Assembly: GCA_017396365.1 (NCBI GenBank)
Contig: JAFQMD010000028.1
Location: forward strand, 34,252-98,251
Source: Clostridia bacterium
GTDB lineage: Bacteria; Bacillota; Clostridia; Christensenellales; Borkfalkiaceae
Length of the DNA: 64,000 nt
Direction: 5' to 3'
The position numbers were made by a program, and so were the translations under genes. A model generated the notes under the pieces. The model saw nothing but the letters and a program-made list of their open reading frames with translations. It searched no databases and had not been told where the DNA came from. Positions 33,503-44,348 of this stretch are shown piece by piece (positions within the stretch are counted from its first letter, which is position 1; each line of letters opens with the position of its first letter).

Positions 33503-35437
33503 TTATTCAAGTTCAAAAGCGCCCGTATAAAGTTGATAATACGTACCTTTTTCGCTTATTAGTTTTTCGTGATTTCCGCGCTCTATAATTCTACCGTGGT
33601 CTAAAACCATAATAACGTCGGAATTCATAACGGTTGAAAGCCTGTGCGCGATAACGAAAACAGTCCTTCCTTCCATAAGTTTATCCATACCCTTTTGAAC
33701 GATTGCCTCTGTTCTCGTATCGATTGAAGAAGTCGCCTCGTCAAGTATCATAACTGGAGGATCGGCAACTGCCGCTCTCGCTATTGCTATCAGTTGTCTT
33801 TGACCTTGAGAAAGGTTCGCCCCGTTATTAGCAAGTTCAGTTTGATAACCGTTTGGCAGTCTTGAAATAAAATCGTGCGCGCCAGAAAGTTTTGCGGCGT
33901 TTATACACTCTTCGTCGGTTGCGTCGAGTTTGCCGTAACGGATATTTTCCATAACCGTACCCGTAAAAAGATTAGTATCTTGCAAAACTATTCCAAGCGA
34001 ACGGCGAAGATCTGCCTTTTTTATCTTATTTATATTTATACCGTCGTATCTGACTTTACCGTCAGCGATATCGTAAAAACGGTTGATAAGGTTAGTAATC
34101 GTAGTTTTTCCTGCGCCCGTTGCTCCTACAAACGCAACTTTTTGACCAGGCTCGGCAAAAACGCTTATATCGTGAAGAACCGGTTTTCCTTCTTCGTAAG
34201 CAAAGTCAACTTCGCTAAGACGAACGTCGCCTTTAAGTTCGGTGTAAGTTACGCTACCGTCCGCGCTATGAGGATGTCTCCAAGCCCATTTGCCCGTGTG
34301 ATGCTCAACTTCCATAACGTTGCCCTGTTCGTCTATTTCAGCATTTACGAGCGTTACGTAGCCCTCGTCAACTTCAGGTTTTTGGTCGATAAGGTTAAAT
34401 ATTCTCGACGCGCCTGCAAGTCCCATAACGATTGAGTTTATTTGTTGCGAAACTTGGTTCACGTTACCCGTAAACTGCTTAGTCATTGATAAAAAGGCAA
34501 CGACTATACTAACTTCAAACGCCATACCAGACAAACTTACGTTGTGGAAAGACTCGCCCATAAGGCAGAAAAGTCCGCCTATAACTGCGATTATAACGTA
34601 AAATACGTTACCGATATTCATAAGAATAGGTCCGAGCATATTTGCATTTGCGTGCGCCCTAAAACTGTTTTCATACAACTCGTCGTTTATGCGATTGAAC
34701 TCGTCGTTTACTTTATTCTCATGGCAAAAGACCTTTACGACCTTTTGACCGTTCATCATCTCTTGAATATAACCTTCTTCAACGGCTACCGATTTCATAA
34801 GTTTACCAAAATATTTAGCAGAGCCACCGCCAACTTTTTTTGTAACTAAAAACATTAAAAATACGCCGAAAAGAAGAATAAGCGTGAGCCATAAACTGTA
34901 CGAAAGCATTACCGCTAAAACGGTTGCAACGATTATTGACGACCTAATAAGCGTGGGAATTGATTGCGAAACGAGTTGTCTTAGCGTGTCGATATCGTTC
35001 GTATAATAACTCATTATATCGCCGTGCTTGTTCGTATCAAAATACTTTATAGGAAGTTTTTGCATTCCGTCGAACATCTTTCTACGCATTTTGCAAAGGA
35101 AACCTTGCGTAATGTACGCCATAAGTTGAGAATCAATAGTTATAGTTATAAGCGATAATACGTAGAAAACGATAAGCAAAGATATTTTAGTAATTATTTC
35201 TCCGCCGATAATTTCCCAACTAAGCCCTGCTTTTAACGAATTATCAATTAAACTCGTTACTTGTTGTAAAAACACGGCTGGTATTGCAGAAACGACTGCG
35301 GAAATCGTTATACAAGCAATAGAAATAGGTAAAAGAACGGGATAAGACTTAAATAATAAGCCCAAAACCCTTTTTAACACACCTTTTTTAATAGGAGGTC
35401 TCTTTGCATTCATAGGGGGTTTTTTAGAGTTACTCAT
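33503..35437 (-). CDS. ABC exporter half-transporter, larger subunit
   Basis: 644 residues: six membrane helices (about 30-330), then an ATPase domain with Walker A GATGAGKTT, signature LSQGQRQLIA and Walker B VMILDEATSSID. About 50 extra residues separate the membrane and ATPase domains (around HHTGKWAWRHPHSADG), as in YheH/YfiC-type heterodimers. Its start overlaps the stop of the other subunit gene (TAATG). The signature starts LSQGQ rather than LSGGQ. Substrate probably a drug, lipid or peptide; not determinable. Confidence 0.9.
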   Translation of the reverse strand: MSNSKKPPMNAKRPPIKKGVLKRVLGLLFKSYPVLLPISIACITISAVVSAIPAVFLQQVTSLIDNSLKAGLSWEIIGGEIITKISLLIVFYVLSLITITIDSQLMAYITQGFLCKMRRKMFDGMQKLPIKYFDTNKHGDIMSYYTNDIDTLRQLVSQSIPTLIRSSIIVATVLAVMLSYSLWLTLILLFGVFLMFLVTKKVGGGSAKYFGKLMKSVAVEEGYIQEMMNGQKVVKVFCHENKVNDEFNRINDELYENSFRAHANANMLGPILMNIGNVFYVIIAVIGGLFCLMGESFHNVSLSGMAFEVSIVVAFLSMTKQFTGNVNQVSQQINSIVMGLAGASRIFNLIDQKPEVDEGYVTLVNAEIDEQGNVMEVEHHTGKWAWRHPHSADGSVTYTELKGDVRLSEVDFAYEEGKPVLHDISVFAEPGQKVAFVGATGAGKTTITNLINRFYDIADGKVRYDGININKIKKADLRRSLGIVLQDTNLFTGTVMENIRYGKLDATDEECINAAKLSGAHDFISRLPNGYQTELANNGANLSQGQRQLIAIARAAVADPPVMILDEATSSIDTRTEAIVQKGMDKLMEGRTVFVIAHRLSTVMNSDVIMVLDHGRIIERGNHEKLISEKGTYYQLYTGAFELE

Positions 35438-37182
35438 TATTTCACACCTCCTACTTGTTGCTCGTAAACTTCTCTATAAATTTGACTGTTATTTAAAAGT
35501 TCGTCGTGAGTTCCCGCGCTTTCAATTTTACCGTTATTCATAACGATAATAAGGTCTGCGTCTTGAACTGAACTTATTCTTTGAGCAATTATAATTTTCG
35601 TAGTTTCGGGTATGTAAGACTTAAATCCTTCTCTAATAAATGCGTCGGTTTTGGTATCGACTGCGCTCGTCGAGTCGTCTAAAATAAGAACTTTAGGCTT
35701 TTTTAAAAGCGCCCTTGCAATACAAAGTCTTTGTTTTTGACCGCCCGAAACGTTATTTCCGCCTTGTTCGATATGAGTTTCATAGCCGTCTGGGAAAGAA
35801 CTTACGAACTCATGCGCTTGAGCAAGTTTACACGCCTCGATTATCTCGTCTTGCGTTGCGTTTTCGTTACCCCATCTAAGATTTTCATTGATTGTACCCG
35901 CAAAAAGTAAATTCTTTTGGAGCACCATTGCAACTGAATCTCTTAAAGTTTTTATATCGTAATTTCTTACGTCAACCCCTCCGACCTTTACTAAACCTTC
36001 TGTTACGTCGTAAAGCCTTGGGATAAGTTGAACAAGCGTAGATTTACTCGAACCCGTACCGCCTATAATACCGACGGTCATGCCCGATTTAATTTCAAGG
36101 TCAATATCTTCAAGGGCAAATCTTTTAGCGTCTTTAGAATATTTAAAATTGACGTTTTCAAAAGTAATAGAGCCGTCTTTAATTTCCATTACAGGATTTT
36201 CGGGGTTTGTAAGAACACTCTTTTCGTCTAAAACTTCGCAAATACGCTTTGCCGATTCAGCCGACATCGTTAGCATAACGTAAATCATAGAAAGCATCAT
36301 AAGCGACATAAGAATTTGCATACCGTAGTTAAGCATTGCCGAAATATGACCGATATTAACTACCGTACCCGAAGTTTTAAGCGCTATATACGAGCCAACC
36401 CAAAGTATGAAAATCATATTGAAATACATGCAAAATTGCATGAGCGGAGTGTTGAGCGCAATAAGTCTTTCTGCCTTTGTAAAGTCTACGCGGATATTTT
36501 CGGACGCTTTTCCGAATTTATCGCTTTCGTGTTCTTCACGCGAAAAACCTTTAACTACTCTCATACCTCTAACGTTTTCTTCAATAGATTCGTTGAGTTT
36601 ATCGTATTTTTTAAACACTCGTCTAAACGCGGGCATTGCCTTTTTAGAAATAAGCAAAAGCCCGAACACCAAAACGGGAATAACTACTACGAAAGTTGCA
36701 GCGAGCCATCCGCCGAGTACTGCCGACATTATTATTGAAAATATAAACATAAGCGGACTTCTAATCGCAGTACGAATAAGCATCATAAACGACATTTGAA
36801 CGTTAGACGCGTCGGTCGTAAGTCTCGTAACGAGCGATGCCGACGAAAATTTGTCTATATTTTCAAAACTGTAACCTTGAATTTTTTTAAACATATCACT
36901 TCTTAGGTTTTTAGAAAAACCAGAAGACGCTTTTGCGCAAGTGTAACCGCCCAAACCTCCGCAAAGAAGTGATATAAACGCCATTAAAATAAGTATCCCG
37001 CCAAGAATTAGCACCTTAGGCATATCAATGCCGTCTTTTGCTTGAATATTATTGATAAGCCCTGCCGTGATAAACGGAATGGTAACCTCAATCATTGCTT
37101 CAAATACCATTAAAAGCAATGTCCAAATCGCAGGTTTTTTGTATTCCCTTACGCTTTTGGCAAGTTTCTTTATAACTCCCAT
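35437..37182 (-). CDS. ABC exporter half-transporter, smaller subunit
   Basis: 581 residues, first gene of the pair. Six membrane helices, then Walker A GGTGSSKSTL, signature VSGGQKQRLC and Walker B VLILDDSTSAVD. Asp replaces the catalytic Glu after Walker B, so this subunit contributes the degenerate ATP site, as in other heterodimeric exporters. A good ribosome site (AAAGGAGC) precedes the ATG. Confidence 0.9.
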   Translation of the reverse strand: MGVIKKLAKSVREYKKPAIWTLLLMVFEAMIEVTIPFITAGLINNIQAKDGIDMPKVLILGGILILMAFISLLCGGLGGYTCAKASSGFSKNLRSDMFKKIQGYSFENIDKFSSASLVTRLTTDASNVQMSFMMLIRTAIRSPLMFIFSIIMSAVLGGWLAATFVVVIPVLVFGLLLISKKAMPAFRRVFKKYDKLNESIEENVRGMRVVKGFSREEHESDKFGKASENIRVDFTKAERLIALNTPLMQFCMYFNMIFILWVGSYIALKTSGTVVNIGHISAMLNYGMQILMSLMMLSMIYVMLTMSAESAKRICEVLDEKSVLTNPENPVMEIKDGSITFENVNFKYSKDAKRFALEDIDLEIKSGMTVGIIGGTGSSKSTLVQLIPRLYDVTEGLVKVGGVDVRNYDIKTLRDSVAMVLQKNLLFAGTINENLRWGNENATQDEIIEACKLAQAHEFVSSFPDGYETHIEQGGNNVSGGQKQRLCIARALLKKPKVLILDDSTSAVDTKTDAFIREGFKSYIPETTKIIIAQRISSVQDADLIIVMNNGKIESAGTHDELLNNSQIYREVYEQQVGGVK

Positions 37183-37281
37183 AGTTGCTCCTTTAATTTG
37201 TCGTATGAATAAATTTTACTACTGTAAAATTATAAAGTCAAATGAGTTTTCCCTTGATTTTGCGAAAATTTTGTGAACTTT

Positions 37282-38127
37282 TTACAAAGCAAAATATTCG
37301 TCTTTCATCGCCTTTGCGTCTTCTGCCTGAGTTCCTGCCGATTCGCAAATTATAACGGGCTCTAAGTTTAGATTTTTAAGCGCGATTGCAAGCGGTTTAA
37401 AATTAGGACCGTAAACGTCGTCGTCAAAAGTTAAATGGCGAACTTCGCCCTTTGACGAATACTGAATTTTAGAAAAATGAACGTGAAAATGTTTCATCTT
37501 TTCATATCCTAAGTTTTCAATCATATATTCCAACCTGTTTTGGTAGTCGGAAACGGTTATTAAACTGCCTTGTTCCCTTGCGTTTACGTGCCCAAAGTCA
37601 ACGGTTGGAATAAAACACTCGTCAACCTTGCAAAATTTGACTATTTCTTCAATCGTGCCTATTTGACCGAGTTTTCCCATTGTTTCAGGACAAAATTTCA
37701 TATCTTCAAAACCTAAAAGATAAATCTTATCTCTTAAAACTTTAAGTCTATCCAACGTTTTTTCTACTGCGACTTCTCTCGATAACTTGCCTTGCGACGC
37801 AGGGTGAAAAATCACCCTTTCACCTTGCATAAGTCTCATCATCTTCGCGCTATTTAACACGTAATTATACGAATTTTCCGCTTTTTCTTCTTCAGTAGTA
37901 GCAAAATTTATAAAGTACGGCGCGTGAACGCTAAGTCCGACCCCGTAATTTTTAAACGCTTCGCCTATAATAACGGCCTTTTCTTCGCTCATATTAACTC
38001 CGCGTCCAAAAGAATACTCGTAATAATCAAGATTTCTTTCAGCGCACCACTTCGCCGCGTCTTCCGTGCCTTTATGTTTTTCAAGTAAGAAACTTTCGCT
38101 GTTTCCACTCGGACCGAATTTTATCAT
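37282..38127 (-). CDS. Endonuclease IV-type AP endonuclease
   Basis: 281 residues, TIM-barrel. The three-zinc site of endonuclease IV is recognisable: HAPYFINFA, VIFHPAS, CPETMGKLGQ, TVDFGHVNA, HFHVHFS and CESAGT. Members cut DNA at abasic sites. The start overlaps the ribF stop (four bases), so repair is carried at the end of the infB-ribF operon. The protein is shorter in places than Nfo proper, so it may be a paralogue with other specificity. Confidence 0.85.
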   Translation of the reverse strand: MIKFGPSGNSESFLLEKHKGTEDAAKWCAERNLDYYEYSFGRGVNMSEEKAVIIGEAFKNYGVGLSVHAPYFINFATTEEEKAENSYNYVLNSAKMMRLMQGERVIFHPASQGKLSREVAVEKTLDRLKVLRDKIYLLGFEDMKFCPETMGKLGQIGTIEEIVKFCKVDECFIPTVDFGHVNAREQGSLITVSDYQNRLEYMIENLGYEKMKHFHVHFSKIQYSSKGEVRHLTFDDDVYGPNFKPLAIALKNLNLEPVIICESAGTQAEDAKAMKDEYFAL

Positions 38128-39017
38128 CTTATCTTCTCCAAATCACAATTAAGTTGCTCTATAAGTTGTTTTTCACTATCAAACTTTACGCAATCGCGTA
38201 TGTAGTCAGTAAAATAAACGGTTATTTCTTTGCCGTATAGATCGCCCGAAAAACCGTCGATATAAGTTTCAATCAAAACGCTATCAAGCGAATAAGTAGG
38301 TCTTGAACCGTAATTAGTTATGCAATTATATCTTTTACCTTCAATTATAACGTAAGTTTTATAAACGCCAACTTTAAGTGGGGCTTTTTGCTTATTGATA
38401 AGGACGTTTGCAGTCGGAAAACCCAGTTTTCTACCGACTTGCCTATCTTTTACAACTTCTCCGCACATCTCGTAAGGATAAGTTAAAAGCAAATTAGCCG
38501 TTTTTACGTCACCGCCAAGTAGCAGTTTTTTTACCAGCGTAGTTGAAACTTTTACGTTTCCAAAATAAACGTCGTCTTCGACCACGAGTTCAATAGAGTT
38601 TTTATTACAAAATTCTTTAAGCAAGGTTACTTTTCCTTCTCCGCCGTAACCAAACTTATAGTCCCTACCGCAAACTATTGCTTTAATATTAAAATTACTA
38701 ATAAGCAGTTTTAAAAATTCACTCGCGCTAACACGGGAAAATTCATTTGTAAAAACTGAAAAAATTACAGATTTTACCGATAATTTTTCAAGTTTTTTTA
38801 CTCTTTCCTCGTATGTATTTACTACCCCTTTTAAACCTTTAAAATCGCTAACGTGATGGTTTTTAAAAGTAAATATACAGTCGTTTGCGCCGTATTTTTC
38901 TGCTAAACTTTTTGTAGTTTCAATTAGTTTTAAATGCCCTAAATGAATACAGTCAAAAAAGCCGAGCGCAAGCACAATTTCAGTTTTACTGCCTTTATAA
39001 AAATCAAATTCTATCAT
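38124..39017 (-). CDS. ribF: Bifunctional riboflavin kinase / FAD synthetase
   Basis: 297 residues: an N-terminal nucleotidyltransferase domain (LGFFDCIHLGHLKLI; ISSTT-like VKVSTTLVK) and a C-terminal flavokinase domain (DRQVGRKLGFPTANVLI; GSRPTY). Makes FMN and FAD. The first motif is GFFDCIHLGH where GxFDGxHxGH is usual, so a Cys replaces the Gly. Overlaps truB by four bases. No FMN riboswitch seen. Confidence 0.93.
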   Translation of the reverse strand: MIEFDFYKGSKTEIVLALGFFDCIHLGHLKLIETTKSLAEKYGANDCIFTFKNHHVSDFKGLKGVVNTYEERVKKLEKLSVKSVIFSVFTNEFSRVSASEFLKLLISNFNIKAIVCGRDYKFGYGGEGKVTLLKEFCNKNSIELVVEDDVYFGNVKVSTTLVKKLLLGGDVKTANLLLTYPYEMCGEVVKDRQVGRKLGFPTANVLINKQKAPLKVGVYKTYVIIEGKRYNCITNYGSRPTYSLDSVLIETYIDGFSGDLYGKEITVYFTDYIRDCVKFDSEKQLIEQLNCDLEKIR

Positions 39018-39868
39018 GTTCTTACGTACGCCTTAACCTTTAATTTCCCATCTTTCATTTCACCTACTCCGTAAAAACCGCTTGGGCAAAAAACTCTATA
39101 AGTTCCGTCTTTATAATCAAAAATATCGTACAATCCGTTAAAAAGTCTTTCGGTTTGCTTTTCATTTAAGAAAATTGATGGAAAATCTACAACGTTTTCA
39201 GGCGCAATTAAAAAACTCTCTTTATCATTAGATTTTACAAAATCTTCAGCGTTTACGCTATTTTCAATATTAAAAATACCCGATTCTACCCTTTCTAACG
39301 CCGTCATAGTAGCGCATGAAGAACAAAGAACGCCTAAATCTCTTGCAATCGAACGGATATAAGTTCCACCTTTACATTCAATTTTAAGTTTAAACTCGGA
39401 TTTAGAAATCTGCTCTAAAACTTCTATTTTATTTATAGTAACTTTTTTGGGTGGAAGTTTAACTTTTTCACCTTTTCTTGCAAGTTCGTAACTTCTTTTT
39501 CCTTTTACGCATTTTGCCGAATATACGGGGGGAACTTGCATTATATCTCCGACTAATTTTTGGCTTTCTTTTTTAACCCTTTCTAAATCAGGAATAAAAT
39601 CGCAAGTTTGTTCAACTTTACCCTCTAAGTCTAAAGTATCCGTTTGATATCCGAAAGTAAAAACTGCAACGTAAACTTTCTTTTTGTCTAACAAATAATC
39701 AAAAAGTCTGGCAGATTTACCTATAGCGACAGGCAAAACACCGCTCGCCAAAGGGTCGAGCGTACCCATATGCCCGACAACTTCTCCCCTTATTGATCTT
39801 TTAACGGCGTTTAAAACGTACGCCGAACTTACCCCTTTGGGTTTAAACAAATTTAAAAATCCGTTCAC
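39014..39868 (-). CDS. truB: tRNA pseudouridine-55 synthase
   Basis: 284 residues. The catalytic Asp lies in GHMGTLDPLASGVLPVAIGKSAR; the family KxTYx segment is KVYVAVFTFGYQTDT and the VPPVYSAKCVKGKRSYE block is clear. Start is GTG at 39868 with AAGGTG ahead. Position between nrnA and ribF as in related genomes. Confidence 0.95.
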   Translation of the reverse strand: MNGFLNLFKPKGVSSAYVLNAVKRSIRGEVVGHMGTLDPLASGVLPVAIGKSARLFDYLLDKKKVYVAVFTFGYQTDTLDLEGKVEQTCDFIPDLERVKKESQKLVGDIMQVPPVYSAKCVKGKRSYELARKGEKVKLPPKKVTINKIEVLEQISKSEFKLKIECKGGTYIRSIARDLGVLCSSCATMTALERVESGIFNIENSVNAEDFVKSNDKESFLIAPENVVDFPSIFLNEKQTERLFNGLYDIFDYKDGTYRVFCPSGFYGVGEMKDGKLKVKAYVRT

Positions 39869-39883
39869 TTTGCACCTTATAAG

Positions 39884-40840
39884 TTAAAAATTTATTGATA
39901 TTGCCCTTATTATCTTTTCTTTGACGTCCTCGTAAAATCCGTGAATTAAACATCCGCTTGCGTTTACGTGTCCGCCACCGCCAAAAGAAGACGCAACCTC
40001 ATTTACGTTTATTTTGCCTTTACTTCTTAAACTGATTTTAAACGCCTTGTCTTTTGTTTCCATAAGCGACACGGCAACTTCTACGCCCTCGATTGAAAGT
40101 GGAAAGTCTATAAAGCCTTCGGTCATATCTTGCGTAGCAGAAAACTTTTCAAAATCGCTTTTAAATATTGAAATTATTGCAATTTTTCCGTCTTCAAAAA
40201 ATCTCATTCCGTCTATTACGTGAGCGTATAATTTTGCCCTTTCAATCTTTTGATTTTTAAACATTGCATAAGATATTTTATGTAGCGACGCGCCGTATTT
40301 TACCATATCCGACGCAGTTTGAAGAGTGCTTTCAGTAACGTTGCTATGCATAAAATTACCCGTATCGGTAACTATTCCTAAAAGCAATGAATTGACGACG
40401 TCTTGGGTTTTATCTCTGTCTAAATAATTTATAAGCCCGTAAATAATTTCCGCGCATGACGCTCTATCTTCTACGTAGTTGATTTTAGCGTATCTTTCAT
40501 TAGAAACGTGGTGGTCAACGTTAATGGTATTCGCGTTTTTAACGTATAGACCGTAACTGTCCCCAAGCATCATTTCCGACGCGCAGTCAACCGAGATATG
40601 ACAATCGTACGATTTTGTAACTTCAGTAGGCAAATAAACCTTTCCGATAAATTCTAACGAACCGTATTTTTCTGGAACTTGTTGCGCGCAAACGACGTCG
40701 GCAATTTTACCTTCTTTTTGCTCTAACGCGTGTTTTAACGCAAAAGCGCTACCGAGCGTATCTCCATCAGGTCTATTGTGGCAAAAAATCAATACTTTTG
40801 AATGCTTTTTTAATTCAATCGCAACGTCTTTAAGCGTCAT
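39884..40840 (-). CDS. nrnA: DHH-family nanoRNase / pAp phosphatase NrnA-like
   Basis: 318 residues with DHH-DHHA1 domains: FCHNRPDGDTLGS, SVDCAS, NVDHHVSN, TDTGNF and the C-terminal SFGGGGHVNASG. Degrades 2-5 nt RNAs and pAp. The start overlaps rbfA by 11 bases, fixing it in the rbfA-nrnA-truB-ribF order. Confidence 0.92.
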   Translation of the reverse strand: MTLKDVAIELKKHSKVLIFCHNRPDGDTLGSAFALKHALEQKEGKIADVVCAQQVPEKYGSLEFIGKVYLPTEVTKSYDCHISVDCASEMMLGDSYGLYVKNANTINVDHHVSNERYAKINYVEDRASCAEIIYGLINYLDRDKTQDVVNSLLLGIVTDTGNFMHSNVTESTLQTASDMVKYGASLHKISYAMFKNQKIERAKLYAHVIDGMRFFEDGKIAIISIFKSDFEKFSATQDMTEGFIDFPLSIEGVEVAVSLMETKDKAFKISLRSKGKINVNEVASSFGGGGHVNASGCLIHGFYEDVKEKIIRAISINF

Positions 40841-41207
40841 CTTCGTCTCCCTCAGGCGTATTATAAGTAAATCCGCTTATAATTTTGTCAATTTTGTTTC
40901 CATAGTCGGATGACGTATCCATTACAAATTTAAGTTCGGGAACAGTTCTAATTCTCATAATTTTAGCAAGTTCGCCCCTTACGAATTTTGCGCTATCGCA
41001 AATCGCGTTAAAGGTCTTTTGTTTTCTATCTTCGTTAGTAGAAAAAACCGAAACGAAAACTTTAGCGTACTTTAAGTCGTTAGTTACGTCTACTTCTAAA
41101 ATGCTAAACATTTCTGTAATATCGTGATTTTTGACTTTATTTTTTAAAATATCGTATATTTCTCTTTGAAACTCGCTGTTTAGTCTTTGTTCTCTTTTAC
41201 CTTTCAT
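40830..41207 (-). CDS. rbfA: Ribosome-binding factor A
   Basis: 125 residues of the KH-like RbfA fold (ILKNKVKNHDITEMFSILEVDVTNDLKYAKVFVSV; LKFVMDTSSDYGNKID). Needed for 30S maturation. A hairpin lies between infB and this gene, and AAAGGAG precedes the start. Confidence 0.92.
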   Translation of the reverse strand: MKGKREQRLNSEFQREIYDILKNKVKNHDITEMFSILEVDVTNDLKYAKVFVSVFSTNEDRKQKTFNAICDSAKFVRGELAKIMRIRTVPELKFVMDTSSDYGNKIDKIISGFTYNTPEGDEDDA

Positions 41208-41228
41208 ATACTCTCCTTTTTTAAAACA

Positions 41229-41251
41229 GCCGACACCTTATCGGTGTCGGC
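41229..41251 (-). terminator. Hairpin between infB and rbfA
   Basis: Arms GCCGACACC / GGTGTCGGC (9 bp) with a 5-base loop. On the minus strand it is followed by TGTTTT, a short T-tract. Probably a partial terminator lowering expression of rbfA and later genes relative to infB. Confidence 0.65.
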
Positions 41252-41257
41252 ATAAAA

Positions 41258-44026
41258 TTAAACGGGTTTAACTTCAATAATATAACTTTCGATAAAGTCT
41301 CCGACTTTAATATCGTTGAAGTTTTCAATAGAAATACCACATTCAAAGCCTTGTGAAACTTCCTTAACGTCGTCTTTGAAACGTTTAAGTTGATTTACGT
41401 TACCCTCACAAATCATTACGTCGTCACGGTAAATACGAAGTTTACTGTTTCTAACGATTTTACCTTCGGTAACGTATCCGCCTGCAACCATACCGACGCC
41501 GGTAATTTTAAAGGTTTGACGAACTTCAACTTTACCCATATAAATTTCTTGAGTTTTTGGAGTAACCATGCCTTTCATTGCGTTGGTTACGTCGTCGATT
41601 GCCTCATAGATAATTCTATAAAGTTTTACGTCAACTTTACTTCTTTCAGCTAAAGTCTTTGCCTTCGTATCAGGACGAACGTTAAATCCGATTATAATTG
41701 CATTTGACGAATCAGCAAGCATAACGTCCGTTTCGTTTATTGCGCCGACTGCCGAGTGAATAACGTTTACTTTAACTTCTTCGTTAGAAAGTTCTAAAAG
41801 CGATTGCTTAACCGCCTCAACCGAACCTTGAACGTCCGCTTTAATAAGAATATTTAACACTTTAAGGTTTCCGTCCGAAATCTTAGAGAATAAATCGTCA
41901 AGCGTTACTTTTTGCGACTGCTTAATCATTTCTTCTCTTTCTTTATTTCTTCTTTCCTGAGCAACGAGTTTAGAAAGTTTATCTTGTTCAACTGCAAAGA
42001 GCGAGTCGCCTGCGTTAGGAACTTCTTCTAAACCGAGAATAGAAACTGCCATTGATGGACCTGCCTCTTTAACAGTTCTTCCCTTATCGTCAATCATTGC
42101 TCTTACTCTACCCGTAATCGTGCCTGCAACGAGATTATCACCCGTTTTGAGCGTACCGTTTTGAATAAGAACGGTTGCAACAGGGCCTTTACCCTTATCG
42201 AGTTTAGCCTCGACGATAACGCCTTTAGCCTTTCTGTTCGGATTTGCTTTAAGTTCTTTAACTTCAGCGGTTAAGATAACCGTTTCTAAAAGTTCGTCAA
42301 CGCCCATACCAGTCTTTGCAGAAACGGGAACGAGAGCAACGTCACCACCCCATTCTTCTACGAGAACTGATTGTTCGGCAAGTTGTTGTTTAACTTTTTC
42401 GATATTAGATTGTGGCTTATCCATCTTATTTGCAGCGACGATAATTGAAACGCCTGCTGCTTGCGCGTGGTGAATAGCCTCTATAGTTTGAGGCATTATG
42501 CCGTCGTCAGCCGCAATAACTATAATTGCGATATCGGTAACTTGCGCTCCTCTTGCTCTCATTGCGGTAAACGCCGCGTGTCCAGGAGTATCGAGGAAGG
42601 TTATTTTTTCACCGTTTATAGTAACCGTATAAGCGCCGATATGTTGGGTAATACCACCCGCTTCGCCGTCGGCTACGTTAGCATTTCTAATTCTGTCAAG
42701 GAGCGAGGTCTTACCATGGTCAACGTGTCCCATAACGGTAACGACTGGCGCTCTTTTTACGAGATCTTTAGCCTCGTCAACGCTATCAAACGCCTCGTTT
42801 AATACGTCTTCTGCCGTCTTATCCATCTTAAGTTCGAGTTCAATACCCAAATCAGACGCGATAATCGCCGCAGTATCGTAGTCAATAGAGTCGTTTATAG
42901 TTTTCATTATTCCTTCTTTGAAAAGTTTTTTGGTAATTTCTATTGCCGAAATACCAAGTTTTTCAGAGAGTTCTTTAAGCGGAATAATTTCTTTGTTTAT
43001 TACCGCCTTTTCAATTTTAATAGTTTGGACTTGTTCGCCTTGCTTTTTGTCCTTTTTGGTTCTAAGTTTTCTATAACCAGTCTTATTTTCGTCAAAATCA
43101 TCTACGCTAACTTGACCTTTACTGAGCAATTTTTTATTAACGACTTTCTTCTCGTCGTAGTTTTTATCAGAACTCTTTTTCTTATTTCCAAAGTTTTTAC
43201 CCGTATCTTTAGGAATAAAAGTAACTTCAACGGGCTTTTTACTTTGACTACCAGAAGGCGCGAAAGGCTTTTGTCCTTGACGGGTTTGAGGCGCTTGACC
43301 TTGCGGTTTTCTATCTTGCGGAACGAACTCCCTCTTTTGACCTTGCTTTGCGTCCTTATTATACGGCTTTCTATCGTTTTTCGGCTCGTAAACTCTCGGT
43401 TGTTGGCTTGGAAGTTTAACAAGGTCGGGATCTTCACCCCTTGCGATTGCTTCCTTTCTCTTTTGCTCCAAGATTTTTGCTCTCGCCTCGGCAAGCGCCC
43501 TTGCTTGAGCGTCTTCGATTGCCTTCTTCTTGGCTTCTTTTATAGCCTTTTCGTCCATAACGACAGGTTTTTCAGGCTCTTTAACTTCTTCGGGTTTAAC
43601 TTCTTCTACGGGTTTTTCGGGCTCTACCGCAGGTGTTTCTTCAAATTTTTCAGTTGGCAAATCGGCAGGCTGAACTTCTTCAGTCGGCTCTTGTTTTTTC
43701 TTGGAAGATTTCTTTGGCTTTTCTTCTTTAACCTTGTCTTCAGCCTGTAAAACTTCAATTTCTTCTTTTACAGTTTCAACGACTTTATCTTGGTTTTCCT
43801 TAGCAATTTCTGCCTCAGCCTCTTTTTTAAGCGCTTCTTCTTGTTGGGCCTTAATTTCTTTTTCCTTTGCGCTTATCTTTTTAGTGATTGCAACTGAAGT
43901 AGATTTTACAGCCTTAATCTTTTCTTTAAGTTCTTCAATTTCACTTAAAATTGAGTTTATCTTTTTTAAATTTTTTAAACTGTCTTTCTCTTTAATTTCT
44001 TCTTTTCTTTCTTCCATATTACTCAT
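41258..44026 (-). CDS. infB: Translation initiation factor IF-2
   Basis: 922 residues. Residues 1-340 are a Lys/Glu/Pro/Gln-rich low-complexity extension. The IF2 N-domain follows ([25 protein letters not shown]). The G domain has G1 [12 protein letters not shown]3 DTPGHAAF and G4 NKMD, then domains II-IV with the C-terminal fMet-tRNA-binding part. The ATG is behind GGAGG and overlaps the L7Ae-like gene by eight bases. Confidence 0.97.
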   Translation of the reverse strand: MSNMEERKEEIKEKDSLKNLKKINSILSEIEELKEKIKAVKSTSVAITKKISAKEKEIKAQQEEALKKEAEAEIAKENQDKVVETVKEEIEVLQAEDKVKEEKPKKSSKKKQEPTEEVQPADLPTEKFEETPAVEPEKPVEEVKPEEVKEPEKPVVMDEKAIKEAKKKAIEDAQARALAEARAKILEQKRKEAIARGEDPDLVKLPSQQPRVYEPKNDRKPYNKDAKQGQKREFVPQDRKPQGQAPQTRQGQKPFAPSGSQSKKPVEVTFIPKDTGKNFGNKKKSSDKNYDEKKVVNKKLLSKGQVSVDDFDENKTGYRKLRTKKDKKQGEQVQTIKIEKAVINKEIIPLKELSEKLGISAIEITKKLFKEGIMKTINDSIDYDTAAIIASDLGIELELKMDKTAEDVLNEAFDSVDEAKDLVKRAPVVTVMGHVDHGKTSLLDRIRNANVADGEAGGITQHIGAYTVTINGEKITFLDTPGHAAFTAMRARGAQVTDIAIIVIAADDGIMPQTIEAIHHAQAAGVSIIVAANKMDKPQSNIEKVKQQLAEQSVLVEEWGGDVALVPVSAKTGMGVDELLETVILTAEVKELKANPNRKAKGVIVEAKLDKGKGPVATVLIQNGTLKTGDNLVAGTITGRVRAMIDDKGRTVKEAGPSMAVSILGLEEVPNAGDSLFAVEQDKLSKLVAQERRNKEREEMIKQSQKVTLDDLFSKISDGNLKVLNILIKADVQGSVEAVKQSLLELSNEEVKVNVIHSAVGAINETDVMLADSSNAIIIGFNVRPDTKAKTLAERSKVDVKLYRIIYEAIDDVTNAMKGMVTPKTQEIYMGKVEVRQTFKITGVGMVAGGYVTEGKIVRNSKLRIYRDDVMICEGNVNQLKRFKDDVKEVSQGFECGISIENFNDIKVGDFIESYIIEVKPV

Positions 44027-44348
44027 TTATGCCTCCCGAAATATCTTTTAAATCTTCACCCGAGTTATTTATAATGGCTTTTGCAAGTTCGGGCTCTAAA
44101 ATCGCCACGAGTTTGCAATTTTCTTTATTTACAAGATTTTCAACGGTAAATCCGCAAGTTTTATAAAGCGGACAACCAAATCTTTCGGACAATTTTTTTG
44201 CTTCTTTTATAGCGTTTTGAGATGCCGTTTCGCACGCAATCAATAAATAAACGCCCTTTTTAACAGTTTTGATAGCGTTAGTACCCGCCTTTAATTTTAG
44301 CGCGCGTTTGGCAAACCCAACGTAAGAAAAAATCTTATTGTTTAGCAA
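44019..44348 (-). CDS. rplGA: L7Ae-family RNA-binding protein YlxQ
   Basis: 109 residues of the L7Ae/L30e fold (KIFSYVGFAKRALKLKAGTNAIKTVKKG; LIACETASQNA). It binds kink-turn-type RNA. It overlaps both ylxR and infB, the normal nusA-ylxR-ylxQ-infB order. Confidence 0.9.
   Translation of the reverse strand: MLNNKIFSYVGFAKRALKLKAGTNAIKTVKKGVYLLIACETASQNAIKEAKKLSERFGCPLYKTCGFTVENLVNKENCKLVAILEPELAKAIINNSGEDLKDISGGINE

Noticed and set aside
33875..34435. Long frames opposite the ABC exporter genes
   Set aside because: Antisense shadows of well-supported coding sequence without start signals.
43025..43750. 241-codon frame opposite infB
   Set aside because: It lies wholly antisense to the low-complexity IF-2 extension, whose biased codons leave the other strand open.
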